A DNA stretch of 64,000 bases from positions 124,001 through 188,000 of the forward strand of contig JAKPAM010000171.1 in assembly GCA_029779435.1 (NCBI GenBank), given 5' to 3'. The DNA is from Pseudomonadota bacterium. Lineage in GTDB: Bacteria; Pseudomonadota; Gammaproteobacteria; Burkholderiales; Burkholderiaceae_E. The notes under the pieces are model-generated. The model made no database searches. It saw only the letters and a list, made by a program, of their open reading frames with translations, and had not been told where the DNA came from. The stretch's first letter is position 1. Every line of letters begins with the position of its first letter. Positions 34,602 to 45,060 of the stretch are shown in pieces. The translations under genes were made by a program, and so were the position numbers.

Positions 34602-34632
34602 TTGTCAAATTCAGGGGGTAAACCCGTAGAAT
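34602..34632 (+). promoter_or_regulatory. Possible sigma-70 promoter for alpha/beta hydrolase
   Basis: TTGTCA at 34602-34607 and TAGAAT at 34627-34632, spacing 19. Transcription would begin almost at the ATG (34642), which has no Shine-Dalgarno, so a leaderless or near-leaderless mRNA is possible. The long spacing keeps confidence low. Confidence 0.3.
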
Positions 34633-34641
34633 GTGCGCCTC

Positions 34642-35484
34642 ATGACCGCATTGACCACTCTTCAGATCGACGACGGCAATGGCCCGGCGCTGCAATTGTT
34701 GCATGCGCGTGCCGATCGTCCCGACGCGCCGGCGATGCTGCTCGTGCACGGCGCGTACACGAGCGCGCAATGCTGGGCGCCCACGTTCATGCCGTACTTC
34801 CGCAGCCGGGGCTATGACGTCTACGCGGTTTCGCTGCGCGGCCATGGCGGCAGCGAGGGGAAATCCAGCCTAGACGTCACCGGTCTGTCCGACTACCTCG
34901 ACGACATCCAGCGCGCCGCCTGCCGCATCGGCCGGCTGCCGGTGCTGGTGGGCTCGTCGATGGGCGGGCTGCTCGTGCAGCGCTGGCTGACCGCCGGGCG
35001 CGCCGCCAAGGCCGCGGTGTTGATCGGCAGCGTGCCGCCATCGGGCCTGTCGGCGGCCGCCATGCAGATGGCGTTCTCCAACCCGCAGGCCTTCGCCGAA
35101 CTGGCCAAGCTGGCGATCGCCGGCAGCGTCAACCCCGGCCTGATGGGCCTGCTCAGCGCCAACCCGCTCGAAGACCGGCTGCTCAAGCCGTTCTACCGGG
35201 AGCTGGGCCGTGAATCGACGCGTGCGATGTGGGAATCGACCTGGGCGCCGATGGTCGGCTGGATCAACAGCCGGTGCCCGGTCCTGGCCGTGCATGGCGA
35301 AGAAGACCGCATGGTGCCGGTCGAATCGGTACGCATGATGTCGTCGCGGCTGAACGCCGAGGTGGTCCGGCTGCCCGGCGTCGGACACCTGCCGATGATC
35401 GATAACGACTGGGGCAAGGCCGCCGACGCGATCGACGGCTGGCTGCGCAAGCTGTGTCCGACGGCACAACCGGCCGCCGTTTGA
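34642..35484 (+). CDS. Alpha/beta hydrolase
   Basis: A 280-residue cytoplasmic hydrolase. Oxyanion region LLVHGAYTSAQCW (about 34-46), nucleophile elbow VGSSMGG (Ser about 113), acid in HGEEDRMVP and catalytic His in GVGHLPM. Substrate unknown, probably a small ester or lactone. A GTG nine bases upstream is also in frame, but neither start has a clear ribosome site. Divergent from the permease operon. Confidence 0.9.
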   Translation: MTALTTLQIDDGNGPALQLLHARADRPDAPAMLLVHGAYTSAQCWAPTFMPYFRSRGYDVYAVSLRGHGGSEGKSSLDVTGLSDYLDDIQRAACRIGRLPVLVGSSMGGLLVQRWLTAGRAAKAAVLIGSVPPSGLSAAAMQMAFSNPQAFAELAKLAIAGSVNPGLMGLLSANPLEDRLLKPFYRELGRESTRAMWESTWAPMVGWINSRCPVLAVHGEEDRMVPVESVRMMSSRLNAEVVRLPGVGHLPMIDNDWGKAADAIDGWLRKLCPTAQPAAV

Positions 35485-35493
35485 CGCACTCGT

Positions 35494-35515
35494 AGGGCGC
35501 TTCATTCGGCGCCCT
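35494..35515 (+). terminator. Stem-loop, probable terminator of hydrolase gene
   Basis: agggcgc pairs with gcgccct across an 8-base loop, ten bases after the hydrolase stop codon, followed by a weak pyrimidine run (tatcccggtttt). Plausible rho-independent terminator although the T tract is poor. Confidence 0.5.
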
Positions 35516-36059
35516 TATCCCGGTTTTCCCGCGGGTTCCGCCATACGGTACCTTCGCCGCGTGCCCTTACCCGGCCCTGCGTCCGCCGTTCATCCCTTAC
35601 CGTTCGTCCCGCCATTTCCGCGCGTGAGGCGCCCCGCCGGCCGGCTCGCCGCTGCCGCGGGCCTTCCGCCGGCCTTCTCGTTTGCTCCGCCCGTGGCCTT
35701 CGCCACGCCGCCGATCGGCATTCCGCGCGGCTGCTCCATTCGAGGGGCGTCGAGCATTACGCACATCTTTAGGTCGCGTGTCGGCAACGACCTACCGTCT
35801 GTCGGTCGGTCGAAAGGCCGGGGTCGTGGACTTTTGCTGGGTATGTACTAATGGCATCGACGGTAGCGATGCCGCACGCGGATGCGATGCGACTCGATGC
35901 CGACGACGCCGATGGACCGGATACGGAGCAGTAGCGATGGCCACTTAGTGCGACGACGACGCGGGGCGGTCAACCCCGGAGAACCTCAGCATTCCGTCAT
36001 GAGCCGGACACCCGTCCGTGAGTCCTTCAGAAGAATATCGTTGGTAGTGGAGTATCGCC
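35516..36059. other. Long intergenic region without a recognised gene
   Basis: About 545 bp between the hydrolase terminator and the TenA-like gene. No coding stretch here is convincing: a 27-codon open frame at 35851-35934 (starting MASTVAMPH) lacks a ribosome site, and longer frames have shadow-like composition. No RNA fold was recognised by eye. It is long for this compact window and could hold a leader or small RNA. Confidence 0.5.
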
Positions 36060-36887
36060 GTGCCAAGCATCCAGCCCGTTCAATCCGATTCCTTCGTTCG
36101 CACCGGTCCGCTGATGGACCTGGGCAGTTACCCCGCGTGGGTCCAGCAGATGGTCGTCGACTGCGCGCCGGTGCGCCAGCGGGTCGTCAATCACGCCGTG
36201 TTCACGTCGATGCGCGACCTGCGCCTGTCCGAGCGGGCGGCGCGCAACTGCCTGGTCGGCCTGTGGCCCGTCGTCGAGCAGTTTCCGCAGTTCATGGCGA
36301 TGAACCTGCTCAAGCTGCGCTATGCCCAAGGCCCCGCGCACGAACTGGCCCGCCGTTACCTGATCCGCAACATTCGCGTCGAGCAGCACCATGCCGACTA
36401 CTGGATCGACTGGGCCGACGCGCACGGCGTGCCGCGTGAAGAGCTGCTGCACGGCGAGACGCCGCCGGCCAGCCAGGCGCTGTCGTACTGGCTGTGGAAC
36501 ACCTGCGACCGCGATTCGCTGGCGGTCGCGATGGCGGCCACCAACTACGCGATCGAGGGTGTCACCGGGGAATGGGCGGCGCTGGTTTGCGCCAAGGACG
36601 ACTACGAGAACAGCTTCCCGACCGACGTCCGCAAGAAGGCCACGCGATGGCTGCGCCTGCATGCGCACTACGACGACATGCACCCGTGGGAAGCGCTGGA
36701 GATCATCTGCGGGCTGGTCGGCCATCGCCCGGCGCCCGGGGTGGTCGAGAGCCTGACCAATGCCGTCAGCGCCAGCTATCACTACCTGGCGCTGGCCCTG
36801 GACTCGTGCCTGGCCGACGAAACGATGCCGCCGAACGTCATCGCGATGATGCCGCGGCCGGCGTACCTGTCGCAGAGCCGCGTCTAG
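36060..36887 (+). CDS. TenA/heme-oxygenase-like superfamily protein
   Basis: A 275-residue all-helical protein of the TenA/PqqC/heme-oxygenase-like fold. Likely metal or substrate residues are in IRVEQHHADYWIDWADAHG (about 104-122) and HYDDMHPWEALEIICG (about 203-218), the spaced E-H and D-H pattern of heme-oxygenase-like diiron oxidases. Exact reaction unknown; relatives range from thiaminase to p-aminobenzoate-forming oxygenase. The start is GTG at 36060, decided by GGAG seven bases upstream. It stands alone between a long intergenic region and panC on the opposite strand. Confidence 0.82.
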   Translation: MPSIQPVQSDSFVRTGPLMDLGSYPAWVQQMVVDCAPVRQRVVNHAVFTSMRDLRLSERAARNCLVGLWPVVEQFPQFMAMNLLKLRYAQGPAHELARRYLIRNIRVEQHHADYWIDWADAHGVPREELLHGETPPASQALSYWLWNTCDRDSLAVAMAATNYAIEGVTGEWAALVCAKDDYENSFPTDVRKKATRWLRLHAHYDDMHPWEALEIICGLVGHRPAPGVVESLTNAVSASYHYLALALDSCLADETMPPNVIAMMPRPAYLSQSRV

Positions 36888-36939
36888 CGAACGTTTCCTC
36901 GGCGGACCCCGGGCAGGGCCCGCGCGGCGAGTTCCCCGA

Positions 36940-37852
<913 letters not shown>

Positions 37853-37920
37853 TCAGCGCCGCGCGTTCGGCCCGGCGCGATTCAATTCTCGGTAGGGTCC
37901 GCTCGGTCGGATTCGCTTGG

Positions 37921-37970
37921 TTCGGCTCGCTCAGTTCAGTTCGCTCAGTCCAACTCGCTCAGTCCAGCTC
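37921..37970. repeat. 14-bp tandem repeat overlapping the rlmJ stop
   Basis: About three and a half units of the form ttcagttcgctcag downstream of and running into the end of rlmJ, so the last codons of rlmJ are part of the array. Confidence 0.8.
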
Positions 37971-38840
37971 GAAATCCAGGCCGAAGCCCGCGTGCGCGTC
38001 CTGCGCCAGCAGCTCCGCCAGCACCGGCATCGCATCGCCGAGCGCCTGGTCGAGCTTCCATGGCGGATTGAAGACGAACATGCCGCTGCCGTGCAGCCCG
38101 ATGCCATCGGGCGACTCGCGCTTGACGTCGAGCCACGCGTGCAGCCAGTCGCCCGATGCCAGACGCCGCAACTGGTCCGGCAGCCGCTGCGCCTCGCGCC
38201 GGCTGACCCGCGGATACCAGACCGCGTACGTCCCGGTCGCGAAACGCTGCAACCCTTCACGGATCGCGTCCTGCACGCGGCGGTAGTCCTGCTTGTCTTC
38301 ATAAGAAGGATCGATCAGCACCAGACCGCGCCGCGACGGCGGCGGCACGCAGGCGCGCACGCCGGCGAAGCCGTCGCTGGCGACGACCGCCGCGCGTCGT
38401 CCCGCCGACGCGAAGTAGTTCCGCAATACGTCGACCTCGGTCGGGTGCGCTTCGTACAGGCGCAGCCGATCGATGTTGCGCAGCATCTGCCAGGCCAGTT
38501 GCGGCGATCCCGGGTAGTGCGTGGGCGCGGCCGATGGCGGCGTATCCGATGTCGGAGCGGGCGCCACCGTTTCGGCATAAGCGCGCACCTGCGCCAGGTA
38601 ATCGTCGATCGCTCCGGGCGCGAACGCGCGCGTCCACAACCTGGCGATGCCGGTCTGGAACTCGGCGCTTTGCGCCGCGAACCCGGTGTCGAGCGCATAG
38701 GCACCCGCGCCGGCATGCGTGTCGACGAACAGCAGCGGCTTGTCCTTGCGCGTCATCGCTTGCACGAGTTGCACGAGCACCACGTGCTTGAGCACGTCCG
38801 CATGATTGCCGGCATGGAAGCCGTGTCGATAGCTGAACAC
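37959..38840 (-). CDS. rlmJ: 23S rRNA (adenine-N6)-methyltransferase RlmJ
   Basis: A 293-residue methyltransferase for A2030 of 23S rRNA (E. coli numbering). Diagnostic N-terminus MFSYRHGFHAGNHADVLKHVVL, SAM-binding FVDTHAGAG, and catalytic motif IV as LIDPSYEDK, where E. coli has DPPYE. Cytoplasmic. The last residues come from the 14-bp repeat. The stop of guaC lies 12 bp upstream of the rlmJ start on the same strand. Confidence 0.95.
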   Translation of the reverse strand: MFSYRHGFHAGNHADVLKHVVLVQLVQAMTRKDKPLLFVDTHAGAGAYALDTGFAAQSAEFQTGIARLWTRAFAPGAIDDYLAQVRAYAETVAPAPTSDTPPSAAPTHYPGSPQLAWQMLRNIDRLRLYEAHPTEVDVLRNYFASAGRRAAVVASDGFAGVRACVPPPSRRGLVLIDPSYEDKQDYRRVQDAIREGLQRFATGTYAVWYPRVSRREAQRLPDQLRRLASGDWLHAWLDVKRESPDGIGLHGSGMFVFNPPWKLDQALGDAMPVLAELLAQDAHAGFGLDFELD

Positions 38841-38852
38841 GATGCGTGACGC

Positions 38853-39827
38853 TCAGATCAGGTATTCGGCCGCGTTGTCGTGGCCGAGGATCACGTAGTT
38901 GACGCGCCGGATGTCGGCAAGTCGCGTGCCGCCGGCGTAAGAGATCGAGCTTTGCAGGTCTTCCTCCATCTCGCGCAGCGTGTCGGCCAGGTGGCCCTTG
39001 ATCGGTTCGAGGATCCGTTTGCCTTCGACGAAGCTGCGGTGCCCCTTGTTGAACTCCGACGCCGAGCCGAAGTATTCCTTGTAGCGCCGGCCGTCGACCT
39101 CGACCGTCTGGCCCGGCGATTCCTCGTGGCCCGCGAACATCGAGCCGATCATCACGATGCTGGCGCCGAAGCGCACCGACTTGGCGATGTCGCCGTGCTC
39201 GCGGATGCCGCCATCGGCGACGATCGGCCGCGTCGCCACGCGTGAACACCACTTGAGCGCCGACAACTGCCAGCCGCCGGTCCCGAAGCCGGTCTTCATC
39301 CGCGTGATGCAGACCTTGCCGGGGCCGATGCCGACCTTGGTCGCGTCCGCACCCCAGCGCTCCAGGTCCATCACGCCCTCGGGCGTCCCGACGTTGCCGC
39401 CGATCACGAAGCAGTCGGGCAGCCGCTGCTTGATGTGGCGGATCATGTTCTTGACCGAGTCCGCATGCCCGTGCGCGATGTCGATCGTCAGATAGTCGGC
39501 ACCGACGCCGGTGCTGGCCAGCATGTCGACGAGCGCGTAGTCGGCATCCTTGACACCCAGCGACAGCGATACGAAAAGGCCGTGGTCGCGCATCGTCCGA
39601 GCGAAGGCGAGCGTGTCGACGTCGAAACGGTGCTGGATATAGAAATAGCCGTCGCGCGCCAGTGACTCGCAGATACGCTCGTCGACGACGGTGCGCATGT
39701 TGGCCGGCACGACCGGAATCCGGAACCGGCGTCCTCCGAACTCGACCGACGGATCGCACTCGCGGCGGCTGCCGACCGCGCAACGGCGCGGCAGCAGCAG
39801 GATGTTGTCGTAATCGAAGATTTCCAC
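38853..39827 (-). CDS. guaC: GMP reductase GuaC
   Basis: A 324-residue TIM-barrel enzyme converting GMP to IMP with NADPH. Characteristic N-terminus [13 protein letters not shown], catalytic Cys in [17 protein letters not shown], and the C-terminal loop [13 protein letters not shown]. The start is GTG at 39827, decided by AGGAGG five bases upstream; a longer form would add non-conserved residues. It lies close to rlmJ and diverges from the MFS gene. Confidence 0.95.
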   Translation of the reverse strand: MEIFDYDNILLLPRRCAVGSRRECDPSVEFGGRRFRIPVVPANMRTVVDERICESLARDGYFYIQHRFDVDTLAFARTMRDHGLFVSLSLGVKDADYALVDMLASTGVGADYLTIDIAHGHADSVKNMIRHIKQRLPDCFVIGGNVGTPEGVMDLERWGADATKVGIGPGKVCITRMKTGFGTGGWQLSALKWCSRVATRPIVADGGIREHGDIAKSVRFGASIVMIGSMFAGHEESPGQTVEVDGRRYKEYFGSASEFNKGHRSFVEGKRILEPIKGHLADTLREMEEDLQSSISYAGGTRLADIRRVNYVILGHDNAAEYLI

Positions 39828-39917
39828 GGCGCCTCCTCGTTCGGACAGATCGTCGGGCCGGAACGGCCGGACGATACCATTGTTGTCCCGCGGCCGGCGC
39901 CGCACGACCGACCCGCC

Positions 39918-41288
39918 ATGCCTTCGCCCGCCCGTCCACCCTCCGCAGCCGAGCCGGCGCCCGTTGCCGCACCTGCTGCCGCGTCTCCGTCGGGTGCTGC
40001 CTCCGGTACCGCGTCGGCGTCTACGCCGGGTCCTGTACCCATCTCGCCGCTATGGCTGGCCGCCGGCCTGTCGGTCGGCGCTGCCATCGCGCTGGGCCTG
40101 GCGCGCTTCTCGTATGGCCTGTTGCTGCCGCCGATGCGGGCCGACCTCGGCTGGTCGTATGCGTTGGCCGGCGCGATGAACACCGCCAACGCGGCCGGCT
40201 ATCTGCTGGGGGCGCTGCTGACGCCGTGGCTGATCCACCGTGCCGGCGCCGAACGCCTGCTGCTCGTGGGCGCGGCGACGTCGGCGGTCGGCATGGCGTT
40301 GAACGGCAGTGCATTGGAGACCGGGTTGCTGCTGCTTTGGCGGCTGGCCTCCGGCGTCAGCAGCGCATGGGTGTTCATTACCGGCGGGCTGTTGGCCGCC
40401 CGGCTGGCCGAACACCGGCCCGGCAGCGGCGGATTGCTGATCGGCGTGTACTACGGAGGCACCGGCCTGGGGATCGTGGTGTCGGCGCTGGCGGTGCCGG
40501 TGGTGCTGGCAGCGTTCTCTTCGCATCCCCATGGGTGGACGTTCGCGTGGTGGGTGCTGGCTGGTGCGTGCGCGCTCGGCACCGGCGTGCTGGCCGTGAC
40601 GCTGCGGACGCTCGATCGGCTGGGGGCGGGGGATCGGGCGTCGGCGTCGGCGGCAATCCCGGCGTCGGCTCCGCCATCACCATCGACATCTGCACCGCGG
40701 TCAAGCATCCCGGTCGCCAACGTCGCTCCCACCCGGGCGTTCGCGTGGGGGCTGGCCGGGTATGGCTGTTTCGGCGCCGGCTACATCGGCTACATGACGT
40801 TCGTGATCGCGCTGCTGCGGCAGCAGGGCGCCAGCAGCGCTCGGTTGACGCTGTTCTATTCGCTGCTGGGCCTGGCCTGCATGCTGTCGTCTCGACTGTG
40901 GGCCGGGTTGCTCGATCGCTGGCGCGGCGGACAGCCGCAAGCCGTGCTCAACGCGCTGCTCGGCGTCGCCACCGTGCTGCCGCTGATCGGCGCGTCCGGC
41001 GCATGGGGCAGCGTCCTCGGCCTCGTGTCCGGCGTGATGTTCGGCGGCGTATTCCTGTCAGTGGTCGCGTCGACGACGGCGCTGGTCAGGCACAACCTGC
41101 CGCCGTCACAGTGGGCCGCGGGCATCAGCGCGTTCACGATCGTGTTCGCGTTCGGGCAAATCGTCGGCCCGACCGTCGTGGGCTGGCTATCGGATGGGCC
41201 GGGTGGCCTGTCGCGCGGGTTGGTCGCTTCGGCCGCGATGTTGTGGCTGGGGGCGGTGTTGGCGTGGCGGCAGCGGCCGTTGGGGTAG
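39918..41288 (+). CDS. MFS transporter, YbfB/YjiJ family
   Basis: A 456-residue inner-membrane transporter. After a 40-residue Pro/Ala-rich tail there are about twelve helices. [37 protein letters not shown] is reminiscent of the YbfB/YjiJ group (only part of this is quoted below motif length in relatives: [13 protein letters not shown]). The central loop (about 235-265) is Ala/Ser/Pro-rich. Substrate unknown. Divergent from guaC. Confidence 0.88.
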   Translation: MPSPARPPSAAEPAPVAAPAAASPSGAASGTASASTPGPVPISPLWLAAGLSVGAAIALGLARFSYGLLLPPMRADLGWSYALAGAMNTANAAGYLLGALLTPWLIHRAGAERLLLVGAATSAVGMALNGSALETGLLLLWRLASGVSSAWVFITGGLLAARLAEHRPGSGGLLIGVYYGGTGLGIVVSALAVPVVLAAFSSHPHGWTFAWWVLAGACALGTGVLAVTLRTLDRLGAGDRASASAAIPASAPPSPSTSAPRSSIPVANVAPTRAFAWGLAGYGCFGAGYIGYMTFVIALLRQQGASSARLTLFYSLLGLACMLSSRLWAGLLDRWRGGQPQAVLNALLGVATVLPLIGASGAWGSVLGLVSGVMFGGVFLSVVASTTALVRHNLPPSQWAAGISAFTIVFAFGQIVGPTVVGWLSDGPGGLSRGLVASAAMLWLGAVLAWRQRPLG

Positions 41289-41456
41289 CAGCGGCCGCGT
41301 CGACCAGCGCCTCGGCCGAGAGGAGGCCGAGACCTCCATGAAGACCTTCCCGGCCTATCATTCGCTGATCGAGAGCCATGCACGGATCGACAACTGTCCC
41401 GCGCTTGACTGGCGCGGGGCCGGCACCGCATCAAGTTGATGACAAGGAAGTGGACC

Positions 41457-42335
41457 ATGAGCATCGAACGCATCATCGAAAAGCGCACGCATGATCTGGG
41501 CGGTGGTTTCGTTGTCGGCCGGGTTCTGCCTTTCCATGCCCGCCGGATGGTCGGCCCGTTCATCTTCTTCGATCATCTGGGGCCTCTGACGCTGTCGCCC
41601 GGCATCCCGGGCGAGCTGGACGTGCGGCCGCACCCGCATATCGGCCTTTCGACCGTGACCTATCTCTATTCAGGCCAGATCACGCACCGCGACAGCCTGG
41701 GCTTCCATCAGGAGATTCGTCCTGGCGAGGTCAACTGGATGGTGGCGGGAAGCGGGATCACCCATAGCGAACGGCTCGAATATGCGCGTGCGCATGGCGC
41801 GCAGATGCACGGCATCCAGGCCTGGGTCGCGCTGCCGACCGAAGACGAGGAAACCGCGCCCTCCTTCCATCATCACGAAGGCGCGGACTTGCCCGAGTGG
41901 AGCGAGCGCGGCGTCCAGGGACGGCTGATCGTCGGTGAGGTGGACGGCCTCGCAGCCGCCACGCCGAGCCATTCGCCGATCTTCTATGAACATTGGCAGA
42001 TGGACAGCGGCGCGCGCCGCAGCGTTACGCAGTCCTATTCCCAGCGCGCCGTCTATTGCGCCACCGGCGAGATCGAAGTGGATGGAACCACGCTCGGCGC
42101 AGGCCGGATGGCGGTACTCGAGGGCAAGTCGGGTGGTGAGGTTGTCGCGCGCCAGCCGAGCCAGGTCATGGTCCTCGGCGGCGAACCGCTGGGCGAACGC
42201 TATCTGCTATGGAACTTCGTGTCGTCGTCGAAGGAGCGCTTGTGGCAGGCCGCCGAAGACTGGCGACAGGGGCGCATGGCATTGCCCGCGGGTGACGATC
42301 GGGAATTCATCCCCATGCCGGACAAGACGCCGTGA
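41457..42335 (+). CDS. Pirin family protein
   Basis: A 292-residue bicupin. Metal-binding HPHIGLSTVTY (about 58-68), His in GSGITHSE (about 103-110) and a conserved N-terminus FHARRMVGPFIFFDHLGP. Bacterial pirins include quercetinases and redox sensors; the function here is open. AAGGAAG upstream decides the start at 41457. Codon use is slightly less GC-extreme than neighbours. Confidence 0.93.
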   Translation: MSIERIIEKRTHDLGGGFVVGRVLPFHARRMVGPFIFFDHLGPLTLSPGIPGELDVRPHPHIGLSTVTYLYSGQITHRDSLGFHQEIRPGEVNWMVAGSGITHSERLEYARAHGAQMHGIQAWVALPTEDEETAPSFHHHEGADLPEWSERGVQGRLIVGEVDGLAAATPSHSPIFYEHWQMDSGARRSVTQSYSQRAVYCATGEIEVDGTTLGAGRMAVLEGKSGGEVVARQPSQVMVLGGEPLGERYLLWNFVSSSKERLWQAAEDWRQGRMALPAGDDREFIPMPDKTP

Positions 42336-42464
42336 AGATGGCGATTCTGGATCGGGCCCTGAATCGCCGATAGCTGCGCGGCGGTGGTCGCTTATCGAAG
42401 GCGGCTACGTTTGACTTCCGGCGGTGTAGCGGCATTCGCACGACGCATTCCGGTGGGGCGGTCC

Positions 42465-42493
42465 TTGATTGTTGTTTTCTGTCTATTTAGTAT
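42465..42493 (+). promoter_or_regulatory. Sigma-70 promoter of the DUF433/DUF5615 pair
   Basis: TTGATT at 42465-42470 and TAGTAT at 42488-42493, spacing 17, in an AT-rich patch 28 bases before the DUF433 start. Confidence 0.5.
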
Positions 42494-42520
42494 GGGACGA
42501 GTTTCGACAAAGGAATGGTC

Positions 42521-42751
42521 ATGACACGACTCGATCGTATTACACAGCAGCCAGAGGTCATGGGTGGTAAGGCTTGCATCCGTGGGATGCGAGTCACGGT
42601 CGGCATGGTGGTTGGTCAGATCGGCGCTGGCCGTAGTGTGGATGAAGTGCTGGCCGACTATCCGTACCTCGAACGCGAAGACATCATGCAAGCGCTGCGC
42701 TACGCGGCGTGGCGTGCGGAGGAACGCGAGATTCAGATTGCCGGCGCATGA
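42521..42751 (+). CDS. DUF433 protein, probable antitoxin
   Basis: A 76-residue DUF433 protein: RITQQPEVMGGKACIRGMRVTVGMVV is the signature (PxxxxGKPxIRGTRxxV) and a C-terminal helix (EREDIMQALRYAAWRAE) follows. Such proteins pair with PIN-like DUF5615 proteins as predicted toxin-antitoxin modules. AGGA six bases before the ATG at 42521 decides the start. The stop overlaps the next gene as ATGA. The region is less GC-rich than its neighbours, suggesting transfer. Confidence 0.88.
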   Translation: MTRLDRITQQPEVMGGKACIRGMRVTVGMVVGQIGAGRSVDEVLADYPYLEREDIMQALRYAAWRAEEREIQIAGA

Positions 42752-43125
42752 AGTTCCTGTTGGATATGAATCTATCGCCGCGTTGGGTTGGGCTATTGAC
42801 CGATGCAGGCACTGAAGCGGTACATTGGTCGACCGTCGGCGCGTTGAATGCGCCCGATGCGCAGATCATGGCTTACGCACGGATTAACGAGTTCGTGGTG
42901 CTTACGCACGATCTCGACTTCAGCGCGATCCTCGCTGCGACTCAGGGTGATAAGCCGAGTGTGGTCCAAATTCGAGCCGACGATGTGAGCCCGGATGTGA
43001 TTGGCCGTCAGGTAATCAGCGCGCTGCGGCAGATGGAGGCCGAATTGCAGGAAGGAGCACTCGTTACAATTGATCCGAATCGGATTCGGCTACGCGTACT
43101 GCCTCTGCAAACGAAGGCCGACTAA
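42748..43125 (+). CDS. DUF5615 PIN-like protein, probable toxin
   Basis: A 125-residue DUF5615 protein: N-terminal FLLDMNLSPRW and central LTHDLDFSAILA carry the acidic residues of a PIN-like nuclease fold. Predicted RNase toxin of a type II pair with the upstream DUF433 gene, joined by ATGA. Activity is inferred from family, not shown. Confidence 0.88.
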   Translation: MKFLLDMNLSPRWVGLLTDAGTEAVHWSTVGALNAPDAQIMAYARINEFVVLTHDLDFSAILAATQGDKPSVVQIRADDVSPDVIGRQVISALRQMEAELQEGALVTIDPNRIRLRVLPLQTKAD

Positions 43126-43212
43126 GCAGCGAATTCTGAACGATGGTCCGTTCGACATTGCTTTCGGCGAGCGGCGCCACCCGCGCTCGATCATCACGAT
43201 AAGGAGACTCCC

Positions 43213-43764
43213 TTGACTGACCAACCGCTGCCCCCCGTGCGTCGCATCGTCACCGCCATCGATGCCGACGGACACTCATACATCGCCGAGGATGGTGAAT
43301 CGCCGGCCACTCTGACGGTACCCAGCCGTGCCGCCTATCGCAATGCCAACCTCTGGCGCACGGTCGGCAATCGGCCATCGATCGATGCGCCGGACACGAT
43401 TACCGAACATCGCGGCGTGCTGCCGCCTTCCGGCGGTACCGTGCTGCGCGTCATCGACATTCCGCCGCAGGCCGTCGATCCCGAGGAGCGCAAGCGACAA
43501 GCCGCTGCGGTGTTCGCCGCGATGTTCCCGGACGCCACGCATAGGCCCGGCCACGATCAGCCTGCCGGCATGCACGAGACCGCGACCATCGACTACGCGA
43601 TCCTGCTGCAGGGCGAACTGGTCGCCATCATGGACAAGGACGAGACGGTGATGCGCGCCGGCGATATCCTGATCCAGCGTGGTACCAACCATGCCTGGGC
43701 CAATCGCTCGTCGCAGGTCGCGCGGATCGCTTTCATCTTGATCGATGCGCGCATGCCGGAGTAG
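43213..43764 (+). CDS. Cupin-domain protein
   Basis: A 183-residue single-domain cupin. Motif 1 is around HETATIDYAILLQGE (about 119-133) and motif 2 GDILIQRGTNHAWANRS (about 153-169). The start is TTG at 43213, decided by AAGGAG seven bases upstream. Function unknown; it converges on dmpI with a 28-bp gap and may belong to aromatic-compound metabolism by location only. Confidence 0.88.
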   Translation: MTDQPLPPVRRIVTAIDADGHSYIAEDGESPATLTVPSRAAYRNANLWRTVGNRPSIDAPDTITEHRGVLPPSGGTVLRVIDIPPQAVDPEERKRQAAAVFAAMFPDATHRPGHDQPAGMHETATIDYAILLQGELVAIMDKDETVMRAGDILIQRGTNHAWANRSSQVARIAFILIDARMPE

Positions 43765-43792
43765 GGGCTTGCCGCGCGAAGGTGGCGCCGGG

Positions 43793-43984
43793 TCAGCGCC
43801 CCAGCGCTTTCGCGCTGACCCCCGCGATGCCCCAGTTTTCCTTCGGCACGTCATGGATCCACACGCGGACGTTGGCGGCGGGCGCGCCCGTCGCGTCGAC
43901 CAGCGCCTGCGTCACCTTCTCGATGACGGCTCGCTTCTGTTCCTCGGTACGGCCTTCGATCATGTAGATTTGCGCGAATGGCAT
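43793..43984 (-). CDS. dmpI: 4-oxalocrotonate tautomerase
   Basis: A 63-residue tautomerase. After Met removal the catalytic Pro1 is exposed (MPFAQIYMIEGRTEEQK). It converts 2-hydroxymuconate to 2-oxo-3-hexenedioate in the oxalocrotonate branch of catechol meta-cleavage. Last gene of the phenol operon, 67 bp after the broken Bug gene. Confidence 0.93.
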   Translation of the reverse strand: MPFAQIYMIEGRTEEQKRAVIEKVTQALVDATGAPAANVRVWIHDVPKENWGIAGVSAKALGR

Positions 43985-44051
43985 CGCGGAAACTCCTTAG
44001 GATGCATCGAGTCGGGACAATGGATCGAGATCGACGCTTGTTTTGGGTCCA

Positions 44052-45009
44052 TTAGTCGAGCTTGATGCCAAGCTGGCGGATCACGCCGCCCCAGCGCTCG
44101 CTCTCGGCACGAATGAAATCGGCGAACTGCGCCGGCGTGTCGGCCTTGGGATCCGCGCCGATGTTGTCGAACGTCTGTATCGCCGCGGGTGTTGCGGCGC
44201 CGGTCTTCCAGGCTTCGGCCAACCGCTCGGCCACACGGGGTGACAACCGCGCCGGCGCGACCAGGCCGAACCACGTCACCACGTCGAAGCCCGGAAAGCC
44301 TTGCTCGGCGACGGTCGGCGCGTCGGGCAACGCGCGTGAACGCCGCGCCGACGTCACCGCGATGACCTTGAGCCGGCCTTCCTTGACGTTGGGGATCGTG
44401 GTGGTCAGCGAACTCTCGAAACTCAGCGGGATCGTGCCCGCCAGCAGATCCTGTGCGATCTGGCTCGTGCCCTTGTAGGGGATGTGGTCCAGCTTGATGC
44501 CTGCGATCGATTGGAACAGTTCGGCCGCCAGGTGCGTGCTGGTCCCGACACCCGACGTTCCATAGGTCAATTGGCCGGGGTGCGCGCGGGCATGGGCGAT
44601 CAGCCCCTTCAGATCGTCGAACGGCACGCTTGGATGCGCGACGATCGCGCAAGGTGTGAACCCCACCAGCGAGATCGGCGTGAGGTCCTTCTCCACCGAG
44701 TAAGGCAGCCGTGCATACAGCGAGGGCGCGATCGCGAGGCTGCTGATCGCCGATACGCCGATCGTGTAGCCGTCCGGGCTGGCCTTGGCGATCGCATCGG
44801 TGCCGATGTTGCCGCCCGCGCCGGCCTTGTTCTCGACCAGCAGCGTCTGGCCGAGCTGATCGCCGATCACCTTGGCCGCCGGGCGGGAAGGGCACGATCA
44901 GCTTGATCGGCCTGGACGGCCAGGCATCCTGGGCGTGGGCCGCCAGCGGTGCGGCCAGGGTGGCGCTCAGCGAGGCGCTTAGCGCGGTGAGGAAGGATCG
45001 GCGTTGCAT
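44052..45009 (-). pseudogene. Bug-type receptor gene, frameshifted
   Basis: A tripartite tricarboxylate receptor embedded between dmpH and dmpI. The signal peptide and PIKLIVPFPPGG (from ATG 45009) are in one frame; the rest, from AAKVIGDQLGQTLLVENK to RQLGIKLD, is in another. The junction near 44878-44885 lacks about nine residues that family members have after PFPPGG, so a deletion not divisible by three is likely. It could be an assembly error. A working copy would bind an aromatic-derived carboxylate, by context. Confidence 0.85.
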
Positions 45010-45060
45010 GCAGTCTCCTGGGTATCGTTGTACGGGATGCCGTCGTTCGAGATACCGGCG

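Noticed and set aside
35851-35934. A 27-codon small open frame
   Set aside because: No ribosome site and repetitive gatgc-like sequence; not supported as a gene.
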